From contig JBFWWZ010000029.1 of the NCBI GenBank assembly GCA_050245915.1, forward strand, positions 1-37,348: a stretch of 37,348 nt of DNA, written 5' to 3'. Shown piece after piece: positions 8,254-15,439 of the stretch (positions are counted from its first letter, which is position 1; each line of letters begins with the position of its first letter). The DNA is from JBDSKH01 sp050245915 (GTDB lineage Bacteria; Actinomycetota; Actinomycetes; Actinomycetales; Microbacteriaceae). The notes below the pieces were generated by a model. The model was not told where the DNA came from. It made no database searches and was given only the letters and a program-made list of their open reading frames with translations. The position numbers and the translations under genes were made by a program.

Positions 8254-8319
8254 GAGTGCGACGTCCTCGCTCGCATCCACACGACCTGGCTACGAGGTGG
8301 CATGTGGTATTCGCGCTAT

Positions 8320-8357
8320 CCCACCTCGGTCTGCCCGCCTGCGGTCAGACCGGTGGG
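8320..8357. terminator. Hairpin after the nuclease gene
   Basis: CCCAC (8320-8324) plus CGGTCTG (8327-8333) pair with CAGACCG (8346-8352) plus GTGGG (8353-8357): a 12-base-pair stem with a 2-base bulge and a 12-base loop. No T-run follows, so it is either a factor-assisted terminator or a protein-binding dyad of the attachment region. Confidence 0.45.
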
Positions 8358-8395
8358 ACCTGGGGGCGCCCGAGGCTGCGGCTCGATTCCGGCGC

Positions 8396-8416
8396 TTGTA
8401 GCCAATTTGTAGCCAA
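8396..8416 (+). repeat. Two direct copies of TTGTAGCCAA, possible integrase arm sites
   Basis: TTGTAGCCAA occurs at 8396-8405 and again at 8407-8416, an 11-base period (one helical turn). The pair lies 75-95 bases from the tRNA-Glu 3' end, on the element side. Tandem short repeats at such a distance are typical of arm-type binding sites of tyrosine integrases. The assignment is by position only. Confidence 0.4.
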
Positions 8417-8456
8417 ACGGCGTTTTCGGCCGTTGGAAACCGTTCGTTAGAAACGC

Positions 8457-8483
8457 AAAATCCCTGGCTTGACCAGGGATTTT
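8457..8483 (-). terminator. Intrinsic terminator of tRNA-Glu
   Basis: A perfect 11-base-pair stem (AAAATCCCTGG against CCAGGGATTTT) with a 5-base loop, ending in a T-run on the minus strand. It begins 7 bases beyond the tRNA 3' end, so it most likely terminates the tRNA transcript. If the element is inserted at the tRNA 3' end, this terminator was supplied by, or duplicated with, the element. Confidence 0.75.
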
Positions 8484-8490
8484 GAGATTG

Positions 8491-8563
8491 TGACCCCAGC
8501 GGGATTCGAACCCGCGTTACCGCCGTGAGAGGGCGGCGTACTAGGCCACTATACGATGGGGCC
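8491..8563 (-). tRNA. tRNA-Glu (anticodon CTC), likely integration site
   Basis: Read on the minus strand, the 73-base sequence folds as a cloverleaf. The acceptor is GGCCCCA/TGGGGTC with discriminator A. The anticodon stem CCGCC/GGCGG encloses loop CTCTCAC with anticodon CTC, and the T arm is GCGGG-TTCGAAT-CCCGC. CCA is not encoded. The mobile element with its integrase ends at the 3' side of this gene, as is usual for tyrosine-integrase elements that restore the tRNA. The left copy of the attachment core was not found in this window. Confidence 0.93.
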
Positions 8564-8619
8564 GTCACGACAACTTTACGAGTATGCCACACCGGCAAGG
8601 TCGCGACAAAAGCCGCGCG

Positions 8620-9573
8620 TCAGGCCGTGTGCACCGAGTGCGGCCCCGGCTTCGGCGAGAGCACGTGGACCGCTCCGGGCACCACCTCGACATCGATCGG
8701 CAGCGGTCCGATGCGCTCCCCGTCCCCGTAGGCCGAGAGGCCGTCTGCCTCGATGCGCACGTGCTTCGCGCGCTCGATGGTGACGCGGGGGTCCGACAGG
8801 TGCTCCCCCTTGAACACGCGGGGGAAGATGCGCAGGAACGCGGTCCGCGACAGCGGCTTCACGATGAGCACGTCGAGCAGACCGTCGTCGAGCTTCGCGT
8901 CGGGCGTGATCTTCATGCCCCCGCCGAGCGACACCGCGTTGCCGAGCGACACGAGGCTCCCCTCGGTCTCGATCACCCGGCCGTCGAGCGTCAGCCGGTA
9001 CGGGATCCGCTTCAGCTTCGCCAGCTCGATCACGAGGGCGACGATGTAGCGGCTCGGGCCTTTCGGGTGGCGCATGTTGTTGGCGCGCTCGTTGACGATC
9101 GCGTCGAAGCCGGCGCTGAGCGCGCAGAGGAACCAGCGCTGCTGCGTCTCGCCATCCTCCGTGAAGGTGACCCGTGCCGCGTCGATGATGCGCGGGCCGT
9201 CACGCAGGGCGGTGGCGAGCACGTCGATCGCCGCCTCCGTGTTGTCGTACGGGATCCCGAGGGCGCGGCACATGTCGTTGCCGGTGCCGGACGGGATGAT
9301 GCCGAGCGGAACCTTCGTGCCGGCGACGAGGTTCGCACCGAGGTTCACCATCCCGTCGCCGCCGACGACGACGAGGGCGTCGGGCTTCGACTTCACGGCC
9401 GCGCGGGCGGACGCCAGCAGCTCCAGCCACGACGGCTCGGTGAGCGACTGCACCTCGTGCCCCTCGCCGCGCAGGGTCTGCACGAGCGCCGGCCCGATCG
9501 CCGCCTTCGCCCCGAACGAGGCGGACGGGTTGATCGCCACGACGACGCGTTTCGGCTTGATCTTGTCGCTCAC
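8620..9573 (-). CDS. Diacylglycerol/lipid kinase family protein (DagK/YegS type), about 317 residues
   Basis: It phosphorylates diacylglycerol or a related lipid with ATP, presumably at the membrane face for phospholipid turnover. Visible motifs are N-P near residue 15, the nucleotide-binding G-G-D-G at 71-74 in a V-V-V-G-G-D-G-M-V-N context, and P-S-G-T-G-N-D at 94-100. The C-terminal half forms the beta-sandwich with D-D-G-L-L-D-V-L. The length is normal. GTG 9573 fits the family start; a TTG nine codons upstream is possible. The gene follows the copper ATPase by 47 bases on the same strand but has no functional link to it. Confidence 0.9.
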   Translation of the reverse strand: MSDKIKPKRVVVAINPSASFGAKAAIGPALVQTLRGEGHEVQSLTEPSWLELLASARAAVKSKPDALVVVGGDGMVNLGANLVAGTKVPLGIIPSGTGNDMCRALGIPYDNTEAAIDVLATALRDGPRIIDAARVTFTEDGETQQRWFLCALSAGFDAIVNERANNMRHPKGPSRYIVALVIELAKLKRIPYRLTLDGRVIETEGSLVSLGNAVSLGGGMKITPDAKLDDGLLDVLIVKPLSRTAFLRIFPRVFKGEHLSDPRVTIERAKHVRIEADGLSAYGDGERIGPLPIDVEVVPGAVHVLSPKPGPHSVHTA

Positions 9574-9620
9574 GGTCGGGCCCTTCGTCGCGCCTGGCAA
9601 GGTCGGACCAGCGTATTCGC

Positions 9621-11669
9621 TCAGGGGCGCTGATGCGTGACCGCACCGCTCGGCCGGCTGAACCGCAGCCGTCGCAGCAACTGCGCGTTCAGCGCCACCA
9701 CGATCGTCGAGATCGACATCACCGCCGCGCCGACCGCGGGCGGCATCAGGAACCCGACGCCGGCGAGCACCCCGGCCGCGACCGGCAAGCCGATCGCGTT
9801 GTACCCGGTCGCCCAGGCGAGGTTCTGCAGCATCTTGCGATACGAGGCGCGCGACAGCGTGATCGTGTCGGCGACGCCACGCGGGTCGCTGGATGCCAGC
9901 ACGACACCCGCGGACTCGATCGCGACATCCGTCCCCGCCCCGATCGCGATGCCGAGGTCGGCTCGGGCGAGAGCCGGAGCGTCATTGATGCCGTCGCCCA
10001 CCATCGCCACCCGCTTCGCGCCTTCGGCCTGCAGCTTCGCGACGACGTCGGCCTTGTCACCGGGCAGCACGTCGGCGAACACCTCGTCGATGCCGAGCTT
10101 CGCGGCGACGTGATCCGCCACGGCCCGCGAGTCGCCGGTCAGCATCGCGACCCGCACCCCGCGTTCCCGCAGCAGTGCGACGGCCTCCGCCGACTCGGGG
10201 CGCACCACGTCCGAGATGCCGAACATCGCCAGAGCGCGGTCTCCCTCCAGCAGATAGACGAGGGTCTCGCCCGCCGCCTCCCGCGCCGCGGTCACCAGCT
10301 TTGGCTCGAGCCGGATGCCGCGCTCGGTGACCAGCCGCGCGCTGGCGACGGTGAGCGCGCGGCCGTCGACGACGGCGCTGACGCCGCGACCGGCGAGCGA
10401 CTCGAAATCGGTGGATGCGAGGGCCGGGCCGGATGCCGCAATCAGGGCGCGGGCGATCGGGTGCTCCGAGCGGGATTCGACGGCCGCGGCGAGCGCCAGG
10501 TTCTGTGCCGGTTCGGTCCCTTCGGCATCCACCTGGCTGGCGAGCGCCTGCCGGCCCTCGGTGAGGGTTCCGGTCTTGTCGAACAGCACCACGTCGACGT
10601 CGCGCGCCTGCTCGAGCGCGGCGCGGCTGCGCACCAGGATGCCGCGGCGGGCTCCGATGGCGGTCGACAGCGAGGCGACCAGCGGGATCGCCAGCCCGAG
10701 GGCGTGCGGGCACGCGATGACGAGCACGGTGACCACGCGCTCCAGCACGAACGCGGGGTCGCCGGGCTTCAGGATGAGCCAGGCGATGAGGGTGATCACG
10801 GCGGCGGCGAGCGCCACATAGAAGAGGAGTGCGGCGGCGCGGTCGGCGAGCAGCTGGGCGCGACCCTTGCTCGCCTGGGCGTCGGCGACGAGGCGCATCA
10901 CCCCGGCAAGGGCGGTCTCTCCGCCCGTCTTCGTCACCCGCACGGTGAGCGCGCCGACCGCGATGCTGCCGGCGACGACCTGGGCCCCCGCCTCTTTGCG
11001 CACCGGCACGGACTCGCCGGTGAGCAGCGACTCGTCCACCTCGGTGGCGCCCTCGGTGACCTCGCCATCGGCGGGGATCGCCGCGCCCGGGCGCACGAGC
11101 ACGAGGTCGCCGACGTTCAGGTCGGCGACGGGCACCGTCATCACGTGGTCGCCATGCCGCACCTCCGCCTCGTCGGGCAGCAGTTTCGCCAGCTCGCCGA
11201 GCGCGTTCTGCGCGCCCATCACGGCGCTCATCTCGATCCAGTGGCCGAGCAGCATGATGGTGGTGAGGGTGGCGAGCTCCCACCAGAAGTCCATGCCGGG
11301 CAGCCCCAGGGTCACCGCCAGCGAGTAGCCGAACGCGACGATCAGCGCGAGCGAGATCAGCGTCATCATGCCGGGCGACTTGGCACGCAGCTCGCCGGCG
11401 GCGCCGCTCAGGAACACCCGCCCGCCGATCAGGAAGATCAGCACGCCGAACACGGCGGGGATGAACTGGCTGCCCGTGAACCGGGGGCCGCCGAGACCCA
11501 GGATGTCTTGCAGGCCCGTCGAGAAGACGAGCGTCGGGATGGTGAGGGCCAGGTTCACCCAGAACAGCCGGCGGAACACCGCCGGGTCGTGGTGGGAATG
11601 GTCGTGGTGCTCATGACCTCCGGTGGTCGAGCCTGTCGAGACCTGGTGCTCGTGGTGATCGTGATCCAT
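9621..11669 (-). CDS. CopB-type (CPH) copper-translocating P-type ATPase, 682 residues
   Basis: It exports copper across the cytoplasmic membrane. The His-rich N-terminus (residues 2-28) takes the place of heavy-metal-associated domains. It has the P1B core: T-G-E-S at 217-220, transmembrane C-P-H at 320-322, phosphorylation site D-K-T-G-T at 364-368, S-E-H-P at 401-404, G-D-G-I-N-D at 558-563, and M-S-I-S-T with N-A in the last membrane helices. CPH and the missing N-terminal CxxC domain place it in the P1B-3/CopB group. ATG 11669 is preceded by a GGGGGG-rich ribosome binding site and overlaps the TGA of csoR by one base (TGATG). Residues 11-17 are encoded by a REP-like palindrome (11622-11643). 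Confidence 0.93.
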   Translation of the reverse strand: MDHDHHEHQVSTGSTTGGHEHHDHSHHDPAVFRRLFWVNLALTIPTLVFSTGLQDILGLGGPRFTGSQFIPAVFGVLIFLIGGRVFLSGAAGELRAKSPGMMTLISLALIVAFGYSLAVTLGLPGMDFWWELATLTTIMLLGHWIEMSAVMGAQNALGELAKLLPDEAEVRHGDHVMTVPVADLNVGDLVLVRPGAAIPADGEVTEGATEVDESLLTGESVPVRKEAGAQVVAGSIAVGALTVRVTKTGGETALAGVMRLVADAQASKGRAQLLADRAAALLFYVALAAAVITLIAWLILKPGDPAFVLERVVTVLVIACPHALGLAIPLVASLSTAIGARRGILVRSRAALEQARDVDVVLFDKTGTLTEGRQALASQVDAEGTEPAQNLALAAAVESRSEHPIARALIAASGPALASTDFESLAGRGVSAVVDGRALTVASARLVTERGIRLEPKLVTAAREAAGETLVYLLEGDRALAMFGISDVVRPESAEAVALLRERGVRVAMLTGDSRAVADHVAAKLGIDEVFADVLPGDKADVVAKLQAEGAKRVAMVGDGINDAPALARADLGIAIGAGTDVAIESAGVVLASSDPRGVADTITLSRASYRKMLQNLAWATGYNAIGLPVAAGVLAGVGFLMPPAVGAAVMSISTIVVALNAQLLRRLRFSRPSGAVTHQRP
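11622..11643. repeat. REP-like palindrome inside the copper ATPase gene
   Basis: GGTGGTCGAGCCTGTCGAGA followed by CC is a short dyad (GGTCGA/TCGAGACC) of the same family as the copies near 15590, 17173 and 32690. Here it is read in frame as V-S-T-G-S-T-T within the His-rich N-terminal tail, where it probably does no harm. Confidence 0.6.
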
Positions 11670-11950
11670 CACGCCCCCCTGATGTTCTGCAGTTCGTACA
11701 CGTTCAGCAGTTCGTCGACCGCGGCATCCCGACGCGCGCCGCCCTCGTCGAACATGTCGGCGACGTGGGTGCGCAGGTGGTTCTCGACCAGCAGCTTGTT
11801 GAGGCTGCGCAGCGACTTCTGGATGGCGAGGGTCTGCGTGATGATGTCGACGCAGTAGTCCTCGTTCTCGATCATCTTCTCCACGCCGCGCAGCTGACCT
11901 TGCAGGATGCGCGAGCGATGCAGCGCTCGCTTCTTGAGATCGTCGATCAT
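11669..11950 (-). CDS. csoR: CsoR-family copper-sensing repressor, 93 residues
   Basis: An all-helical DNA-binding repressor that releases its operator on binding metal. It has the family signature around R-I-x-G-Q-L-R-G-V-E and D-Y-C. The ligand positions are C33, H58 and H62 (D-Y-C, N-H-L-R-T-H), where copper CsoR proteins normally have Cys-His-Cys. ATG 11950 is preferred over the TTG three codons upstream, giving the usual length. Its gene is directly upstream of and overlapping the CopB-type ATPase, and the palindrome at 11963-11981 sits 12 bases from its start, so autoregulation of the csoR-ATPase operon is likely. The C-to-H change could alter metal preference; copper is inferred from context. 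Confidence 0.9.
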   Translation of the reverse strand: MIDDLKKRALHRSRILQGQLRGVEKMIENEDYCVDIITQTLAIQKSLRSLNKLLVENHLRTHVADMFDEGGARRDAAVDELLNVYELQNIRGA

Positions 11951-11962
11951 GGTTGTCAACCC

Positions 11963-11981
11963 TATACCCCCCAGGGGTATA
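11963..11981. promoter_or_regulatory. CsoR operator shared by two divergent genes
   Basis: TATACCCC-CCA-GGGGTATA is a perfect inverted repeat of the type bound by CsoR (G/C tract flanked by ATA). It lies between csoR (start 11950, leftward) and the metallo-hydrolase gene (start 12004, rightward). TATAAC at 11978-11983 could be the rightward -10 box with TTGTCA (11953-11958) as -35, so both directions would be repressed together. Confidence 0.8.
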
Positions 11982-12003
11982 ACGCTGGCGTAGCGTGTGC
12001 CAC

Positions 12004-12636
12004 ATGAAGGTCACGAAGTACGAGCACGCGACGCAGATCCTCTCCATCGGCGACGACACCCTGGTGATCGATCCCGGGGTGTTCCTGTCGGCGGTCGATT
12101 TCGGCAACGTCGCCGCCGTGGTCATCACCCACGAGCATCAGGATCACTGGACCCCCGACCAGCTGGCACGCATCCTCGACAAGAACCCGCAGGCGCCCAT
12201 CTACGGTCCGGCCGGGGTCAAGACCGCCGCCAGCGGATTCGAGGTGACCGAGGTGAAGGCGGGCGACACGGTCGAAGCCGGGCCGTTCACGCTGACGTTC
12301 TTCGGCGAGAAGCACGCGGTCATCCACGAGAGCGTTCCGGTGCCGGACAACGTCGGGGTGCTCGTCAACGGCGAGATCTACTACCCCGGCGACTCGTTCA
12401 CCATCCCCGACGTCGAGGTTCCGACGCTCGCCGCGCCGATCGGAGCCCCCTGGCTCAAGATCGGCGAGGCCATGGACTTCGTCCTCGCCGTCAAGCCGAA
12501 GCGCGCGTACTTCGTGCACGACATGACGCTCTCGGCGGCGGGCAAGAAGATGCACTCCGACCGGCTCGAGTGGGCCACCGAGCAGAACGGCGGCGTCTTC
12601 ACCCCGCTCGACATCACCGAATCGCTCGACGTCTGA
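12004..12636 (+). CDS. MBL-fold metallo-hydrolase, 210 residues
   Basis: A beta-lactamase-like hydrolase with the metal-binding motif T-H-E-H-Q-D-H-W (H43, H45, D47, H48), further histidines near 103-108 (E-K-H-A-V-I-H) and a Y-Y-P-G-D-S strand (D of the third metal site), and an H-D near residue 175. It resembles the UlaG/YcjY-like small cytoplasmic group; the substrate is unknown. ATG 12004 follows the CsoR palindrome by 22 bases without a clear ribosome binding site, so the mRNA may have a very short leader. Sharing the operator with csoR suggests copper-induced expression (inference). Confidence 0.85.
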   Translation: MKVTKYEHATQILSIGDDTLVIDPGVFLSAVDFGNVAAVVITHEHQDHWTPDQLARILDKNPQAPIYGPAGVKTAASGFEVTEVKAGDTVEAGPFTLTFFGEKHAVIHESVPVPDNVGVLVNGEIYYPGDSFTIPDVEVPTLAAPIGAPWLKIGEAMDFVLAVKPKRAYFVHDMTLSAAGKKMHSDRLEWATEQNGGVFTPLDITESLDV

Positions 12637-12643
12637 TCCGGCC

Positions 12644-13228
12644 ATGAGCGTTCGCGTCGTCCCCGTCACCGATGCCCCGTGGGATGACGTGCGCACCGTG
12701 TTCGGCACGCGCGGCGACCCCGCCGGCTGCTGGTGCCAGTACTTCAAAGTCGACGGCGCCACCTGGAAGGCGGGAGACGTCGCCGGGTTCGAACGCGGGC
12801 TGTGCGAGCAGATCGACGCCGACCGGGCGGGCCGCGGCGCCGGCCCGGGACTGCTGGCCTACGACGGTGCGGAGCCGGTGGGCTGGGTGGCGGTCGAGCC
12901 GCGGACGGCGTACCCCCGCATCCTGAACTCGCGGATGATCGGGCTGAGCCGCGACCCGGCGGACGCCGACGACGTCTGGTTCGTCTCCTGCTTCGTCGTG
13001 CGTGTCGGGCATCGCCGGTCGGGCACCGCGACCGCCCTGCTCGCCGCCGCCGTCGAGCACGCGCGGCGGCACGGAGCGCGGGTGGTGGAGGCGTTCCCCG
13101 TCGAAGCGCTGCCCGGTACCTCGAGCGCCGACCTGTACCACGGGCCGCTCTCGGTGTTCGAGAAGGCGGGGTTCGAGATCGTCGCGCGGCCCTCCGAGTC
13201 GCGCGCGGTGGTGCGGCTCGAGCTCTAG
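12644..13228 (+). CDS. GNAT family N-acetyltransferase, 194 residues
   Basis: It transfers an acyl group from acetyl-CoA to an unknown amine. The pyrophosphate-binding loop is at 119-130 (V-R-V-G-H-R-R-S-G-T-A-T), followed by the helix L-L-A-A-A-V-E-H-A-R. The N-terminal G-C-W-C-Q-Y-F near 28-34 is typical of a Cys-rich GNAT subgroup common in actinobacteria. It starts 7 bases after the metallo-hydrolase stop, so the two may be cotranscribed. Its TAG stop overlaps the stop of the convergent permease gene. Confidence 0.85.
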   Translation: MSVRVVPVTDAPWDDVRTVFGTRGDPAGCWCQYFKVDGATWKAGDVAGFERGLCEQIDADRAGRGAGPGLLAYDGAEPVGWVAVEPRTAYPRILNSRMIGLSRDPADADDVWFVSCFVVRVGHRRSGTATALLAAAVEHARRHGARVVEAFPVEALPGTSSADLYHGPLSVFEKAGFEIVARPSESRAVVRLEL

Positions 13229-14028
13229 TTCGCCCCCGTGTTGGGGCCGCGCCGGAGGCGGATCGCCCGCACCGCGAGCTGGATCGCGATCAGCAGCATG
13301 AACACGCCGAAGACGATCGCGGACACCCGCGGCGGCAGCAGGAACGCCAGCGCCACCCCGCCGAAGCTCGCGAGCACGGCCGCGGCACCCATGATCAGGC
13401 CCTCGCTGACCCGCACCATGCCGGCGCGGGCGTTCGCGACGGTGCCGGTCGCCGCCGTCGGGACCATCGCGAGCAGCGACGTCCCCTTCGCCACCAGGTC
13501 GCTGACCCCGAACACGGTGACGAGCACCGGCACGATGATCACGCCGCCCCCGATGCCGAACAGCCCCGCCGCGATGCCGATCACGAGGCCCAGGCCGATC
13601 AGGCCGGCGATGATGCCAGGGTTCAGCTCGAGGTCGGCGCCGCGCGACGGGAGCACGAAGAACATCCGCACCGCGACGAGCACGAGCAGCGCGATGAACA
13701 TCCAGCGCAGCCAGCCGAGCGGCAGGGTGCGCAGCAGCCGGGTGCCGATCAGGCTGCCCACGATGCCGCCGACCGCGATCAGGATGGCGGCGGCCAGATC
13801 CAGCTCGCCGTTCACCAGGTAGCCTGCCGAGCCCGCGATCGCGGTCGGCACGATCGCGGCGAGCGAGGTCGCGGCGGCGCGGCGCTGATCGAACCCCAGC
13901 AGCCAGATCATCAACGGCACCATGATCGTGCCGCCGCCGACGCCGAGGGCGCCGGACAGCAGACCGCCGCACGCTCCGACCAGCAGAAGCAGGAGGACGC
14001 GACGCGGGGTGAACGGCTCGCGGTTCAT
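13225..14028 (-). CDS. TSUP (TauE/SafE) family membrane permease, 267 residues
   Basis: A predicted transporter of sulfite, sulfonates or related anions. It has about eight hydrophobic helices in two halves, with the duplicated family motif G-x-G-G-G in G-A-L-G-V-G-G-G-T-I-M-V-P (near 23-35) and G-L-F-G-I-G-G-G-V-I-I-V-P (near 155-170). ATG 14028 is the only sensible start: the codon lies 2 bases after the mature 3' end of tRNA-Gln, and the frame further upstream lies inside the tRNA. No ribosome binding site is possible outside the tRNA, so the mRNA would become nearly leaderless after tRNA processing. The substrate is not predictable. Confidence 0.88.
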   Translation of the reverse strand: MNREPFTPRRVLLLLLVGACGGLLSGALGVGGGTIMVPLMIWLLGFDQRRAAATSLAAIVPTAIAGSAGYLVNGELDLAAAILIAVGGIVGSLIGTRLLRTLPLGWLRWMFIALLVLVAVRMFFVLPSRGADLELNPGIIAGLIGLGLVIGIAAGLFGIGGGVIIVPVLVTVFGVSDLVAKGTSLLAMVPTAATGTVANARAGMVRVSEGLIMGAAAVLASFGGVALAFLLPPRVSAIVFGVFMLLIAIQLAVRAIRLRRGPNTGAN

Positions 14029-14030
14029 TG

Positions 14031-14102
14031 CTGGGGTACCTGGACTCGAACCAAGAACAACTGAACCAGAATCAGCCGTGTTGCCAATTACACCATACCC
14101 CA
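14031..14102 (-). tRNA. tRNA-Gln (anticodon CTG)
   Basis: Read on the minus strand: acceptor TGGGGTA/TACCCCA, discriminator G, D arm with AATTGGC, anticodon stem GCTGA/TCAGT enclosing loop TTCTGGT (anticodon CTG), and a T arm with GGTTCGAGTCC. CCA is not encoded: the three bases after the discriminator are CAA, the last being the A of the permease start codon. Confidence 0.93.
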
Positions 14103-14104
14103 AA

Positions 14105-14131
14105 GAAAACGCCTGATCAGAGGCGGTTTTC
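14105..14131. terminator. A/T-flanked hairpin just upstream of tRNA-Gln
   Basis: GAAAACGCCT and AGGCGGTTTTC pair with one bulged base around GATCAG. It looks like a terminator on either strand. On the minus strand it would end the transcript of the small gene at 14493-14188, but it then lies between any upstream promoter and the tRNA-Gln. A tRNA promoter downstream of it is not visible, so its orientation and role are unclear. Confidence 0.5.
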
Positions 14132-14187
14132 TGGATGGGCCGCGCGATCCGGGATCAGCGAGGGCCGCGGACAAGCATACGCGATTC

Positions 14188-14493
14188 TCAGGGCCGCCCC
14201 ACCACATGGGCCCGGATGCCGTCCCCGTCCTCCGCGATCCACCCCTTCGAGCGCGCCAGCCCGAGCATCGCCTCGAAACCGGTCTGCCACTCGGCGTCGT
14301 CGTCTTCGCGCTCGGCCATGACATCCCGCACCCACGCCGCCGACACATACGCGTCGTCCCCCGCAGGCCGCCCAGCGCCCGCCACCGTGAGGGCCTCCGC
14401 GAGGTCGACGCCCTCGGCCAGCTCGACGTGGAACTGCGTGAAGTCACGCGCGTCACGAAGCGCGACCCCCGCCGCTGTCACCTCGATGATCAT
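14188..14493 (-). CDS. Small acidic hypothetical protein, 101 residues
   Basis: ATG 14493 is the start; the longer frame to 14649 runs through the divergent gene's coding region. The sequence (MIIEVTAAGVALRDARDFTQ...) alternates strand and helix, is acidic, and has a central A-E-R-E-D-D-D stretch. No membrane segment or known motif. It is divergent from the cytochrome b561-like gene, with 40 bases between starts. The function is unknown. Confidence 0.6.
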   Translation of the reverse strand: MIIEVTAAGVALRDARDFTQFHVELAEGVDLAEALTVAGAGRPAGDDAYVSAAWVRDVMAEREDDDAEWQTGFEAMLGLARSKGWIAEDGDGIRAHVVGRP

Positions 14494-14533
14494 GCTGTCA
14501 TCGTGCCAGCATCCCGCCCAGTACGGTGGAGGC

Positions 14534-15439
14534 GTGACGGCGGAGCGTGAGCGCGGCATCCCGGTGCTCGTGCTCCTCGTCCCCGCCGCCGGGGTCGCGG
14601 CGGTCATGGCGGTGCTGTTCGCGCGGGCCCTGTTCGAGATCCCGGTCACCGCCGCCTTCTTCGAGACCTACCCCGGGGATGCCACCCCCTGGCCGGGCAC
14701 ACCCGCCGGCTTCCCGGCGTGGCTGAGCTGGACCCATTTCCTCAGCGCGTTCCTGCTGCTGTTCATCGTGCGCTCCGGGCTGCTCATCCGCGGGAAGAAA
14801 CGACCCTCCGCGTTTGTGACGCGCCGCGCCGCCGGCGCCGCCCGGCTGCCGCTGAACACCTGGTGGCATCTCGTCGTCGACGTGCTCTGGGTGCTCACCG
14901 GCGCGGTGTACCTGGTGCTGCTGATCGCGTCCGGCCACTGGAAGCGGCTGATCCCCGCCTCGTGGGACGTCGTGCCGAACGCGATCTCGGCCGGACTGCA
15001 GTACCTCTCGCTCGACTGGCCGAGCCACGACGGCTGGACCCACTACAACGCACTGCAGCTGCTGCTCTACGGGTTCACGGTGTTCGTCGCCGGGCCGGTC
15101 GCGGTGCTCGCCGGAGTGCGGCTCTCCCCCATCTGGCCGCGCGCCCTTCGGCGGGAGACAGGTGTGCTCGGCGACCGGTTCGCCCGCACCGTGCACTGGC
15201 TGACGGCGGTGTACTTCATCGGGTTCACCGTCGTGCACGTCGCCCTCGTGCTGCTCACCGGCGCGCTGCGTAACCTCAACCACATGTACGCCGGGCGCGA
15301 TGACGAGACCTGGATCGGCGCGGCGGTGTTCGCCGCATCGCTCATCGTGACCGTGGTTGCCGCCGCGCTGCTGCGACCGCCCGCTCAGACACGGATCGCG
15401 GAACTCGCCCGCAACGACGTCAGGAGGATGCCGTCATGA
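14534..15439 (+). CDS. Cytochrome b/b6-domain (b561-like) membrane protein, 301 residues
   Basis: A multi-helix membrane protein of the kind that carries electrons between quinones and a periplasmic or cytoplasmic partner enzyme. Candidate haem histidines are in T-H-F (near 70), W-W-H-L (near 115), T-H-Y-N, R-T-V-H-W-L (near 217) and V-V-H-V (near 230), on predicted helices. GTG 14534 is preceded by GGTGGAGG almost directly. In related bacteria such subunits accompany molybdopterin oxidoreductases, but none is present here, so the partner is unknown. The last codons overlap (ATGA) a small membrane protein gene. Confidence 0.78.
   Translation: MTAERERGIPVLVLLVPAAGVAAVMAVLFARALFEIPVTAAFFETYPGDATPWPGTPAGFPAWLSWTHFLSAFLLLFIVRSGLLIRGKKRPSAFVTRRAAGAARLPLNTWWHLVVDVLWVLTGAVYLVLLIASGHWKRLIPASWDVVPNAISAGLQYLSLDWPSHDGWTHYNALQLLLYGFTVFVAGPVAVLAGVRLSPIWPRALRRETGVLGDRFARTVHWLTAVYFIGFTVVHVALVLLTGALRNLNHMYAGRDDETWIGAAVFAASLIVTVVAAALLRPPAQTRIAELARNDVRRMPS

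Noticed and set aside
8320..8357. Hairpin considered as a riboswitch or small RNA
   Set aside because: It is a simple stem after a stop codon with no conserved core; a terminator or integrase-related dyad is more likely.
8584..9633. Long plus-strand frame opposite the lipid kinase gene
   Set aside because: Arg/Ala/Val/Asp-rich antisense translation without motifs; the opposite strand carries the G-G-D-G kinase motif.
9633..11858. Plus-strand frame of 741 codons opposite the copper ATPase
   Set aside because: It lacks any motif, while the opposite strand shows all P-type ATPase signatures.
11951..12128. Extension of the copper ATPase frame upstream through csoR and the operator
   Set aside because: The true start is ATG 11669; the upstream part runs through csoR in the wrong frame and through the operator.
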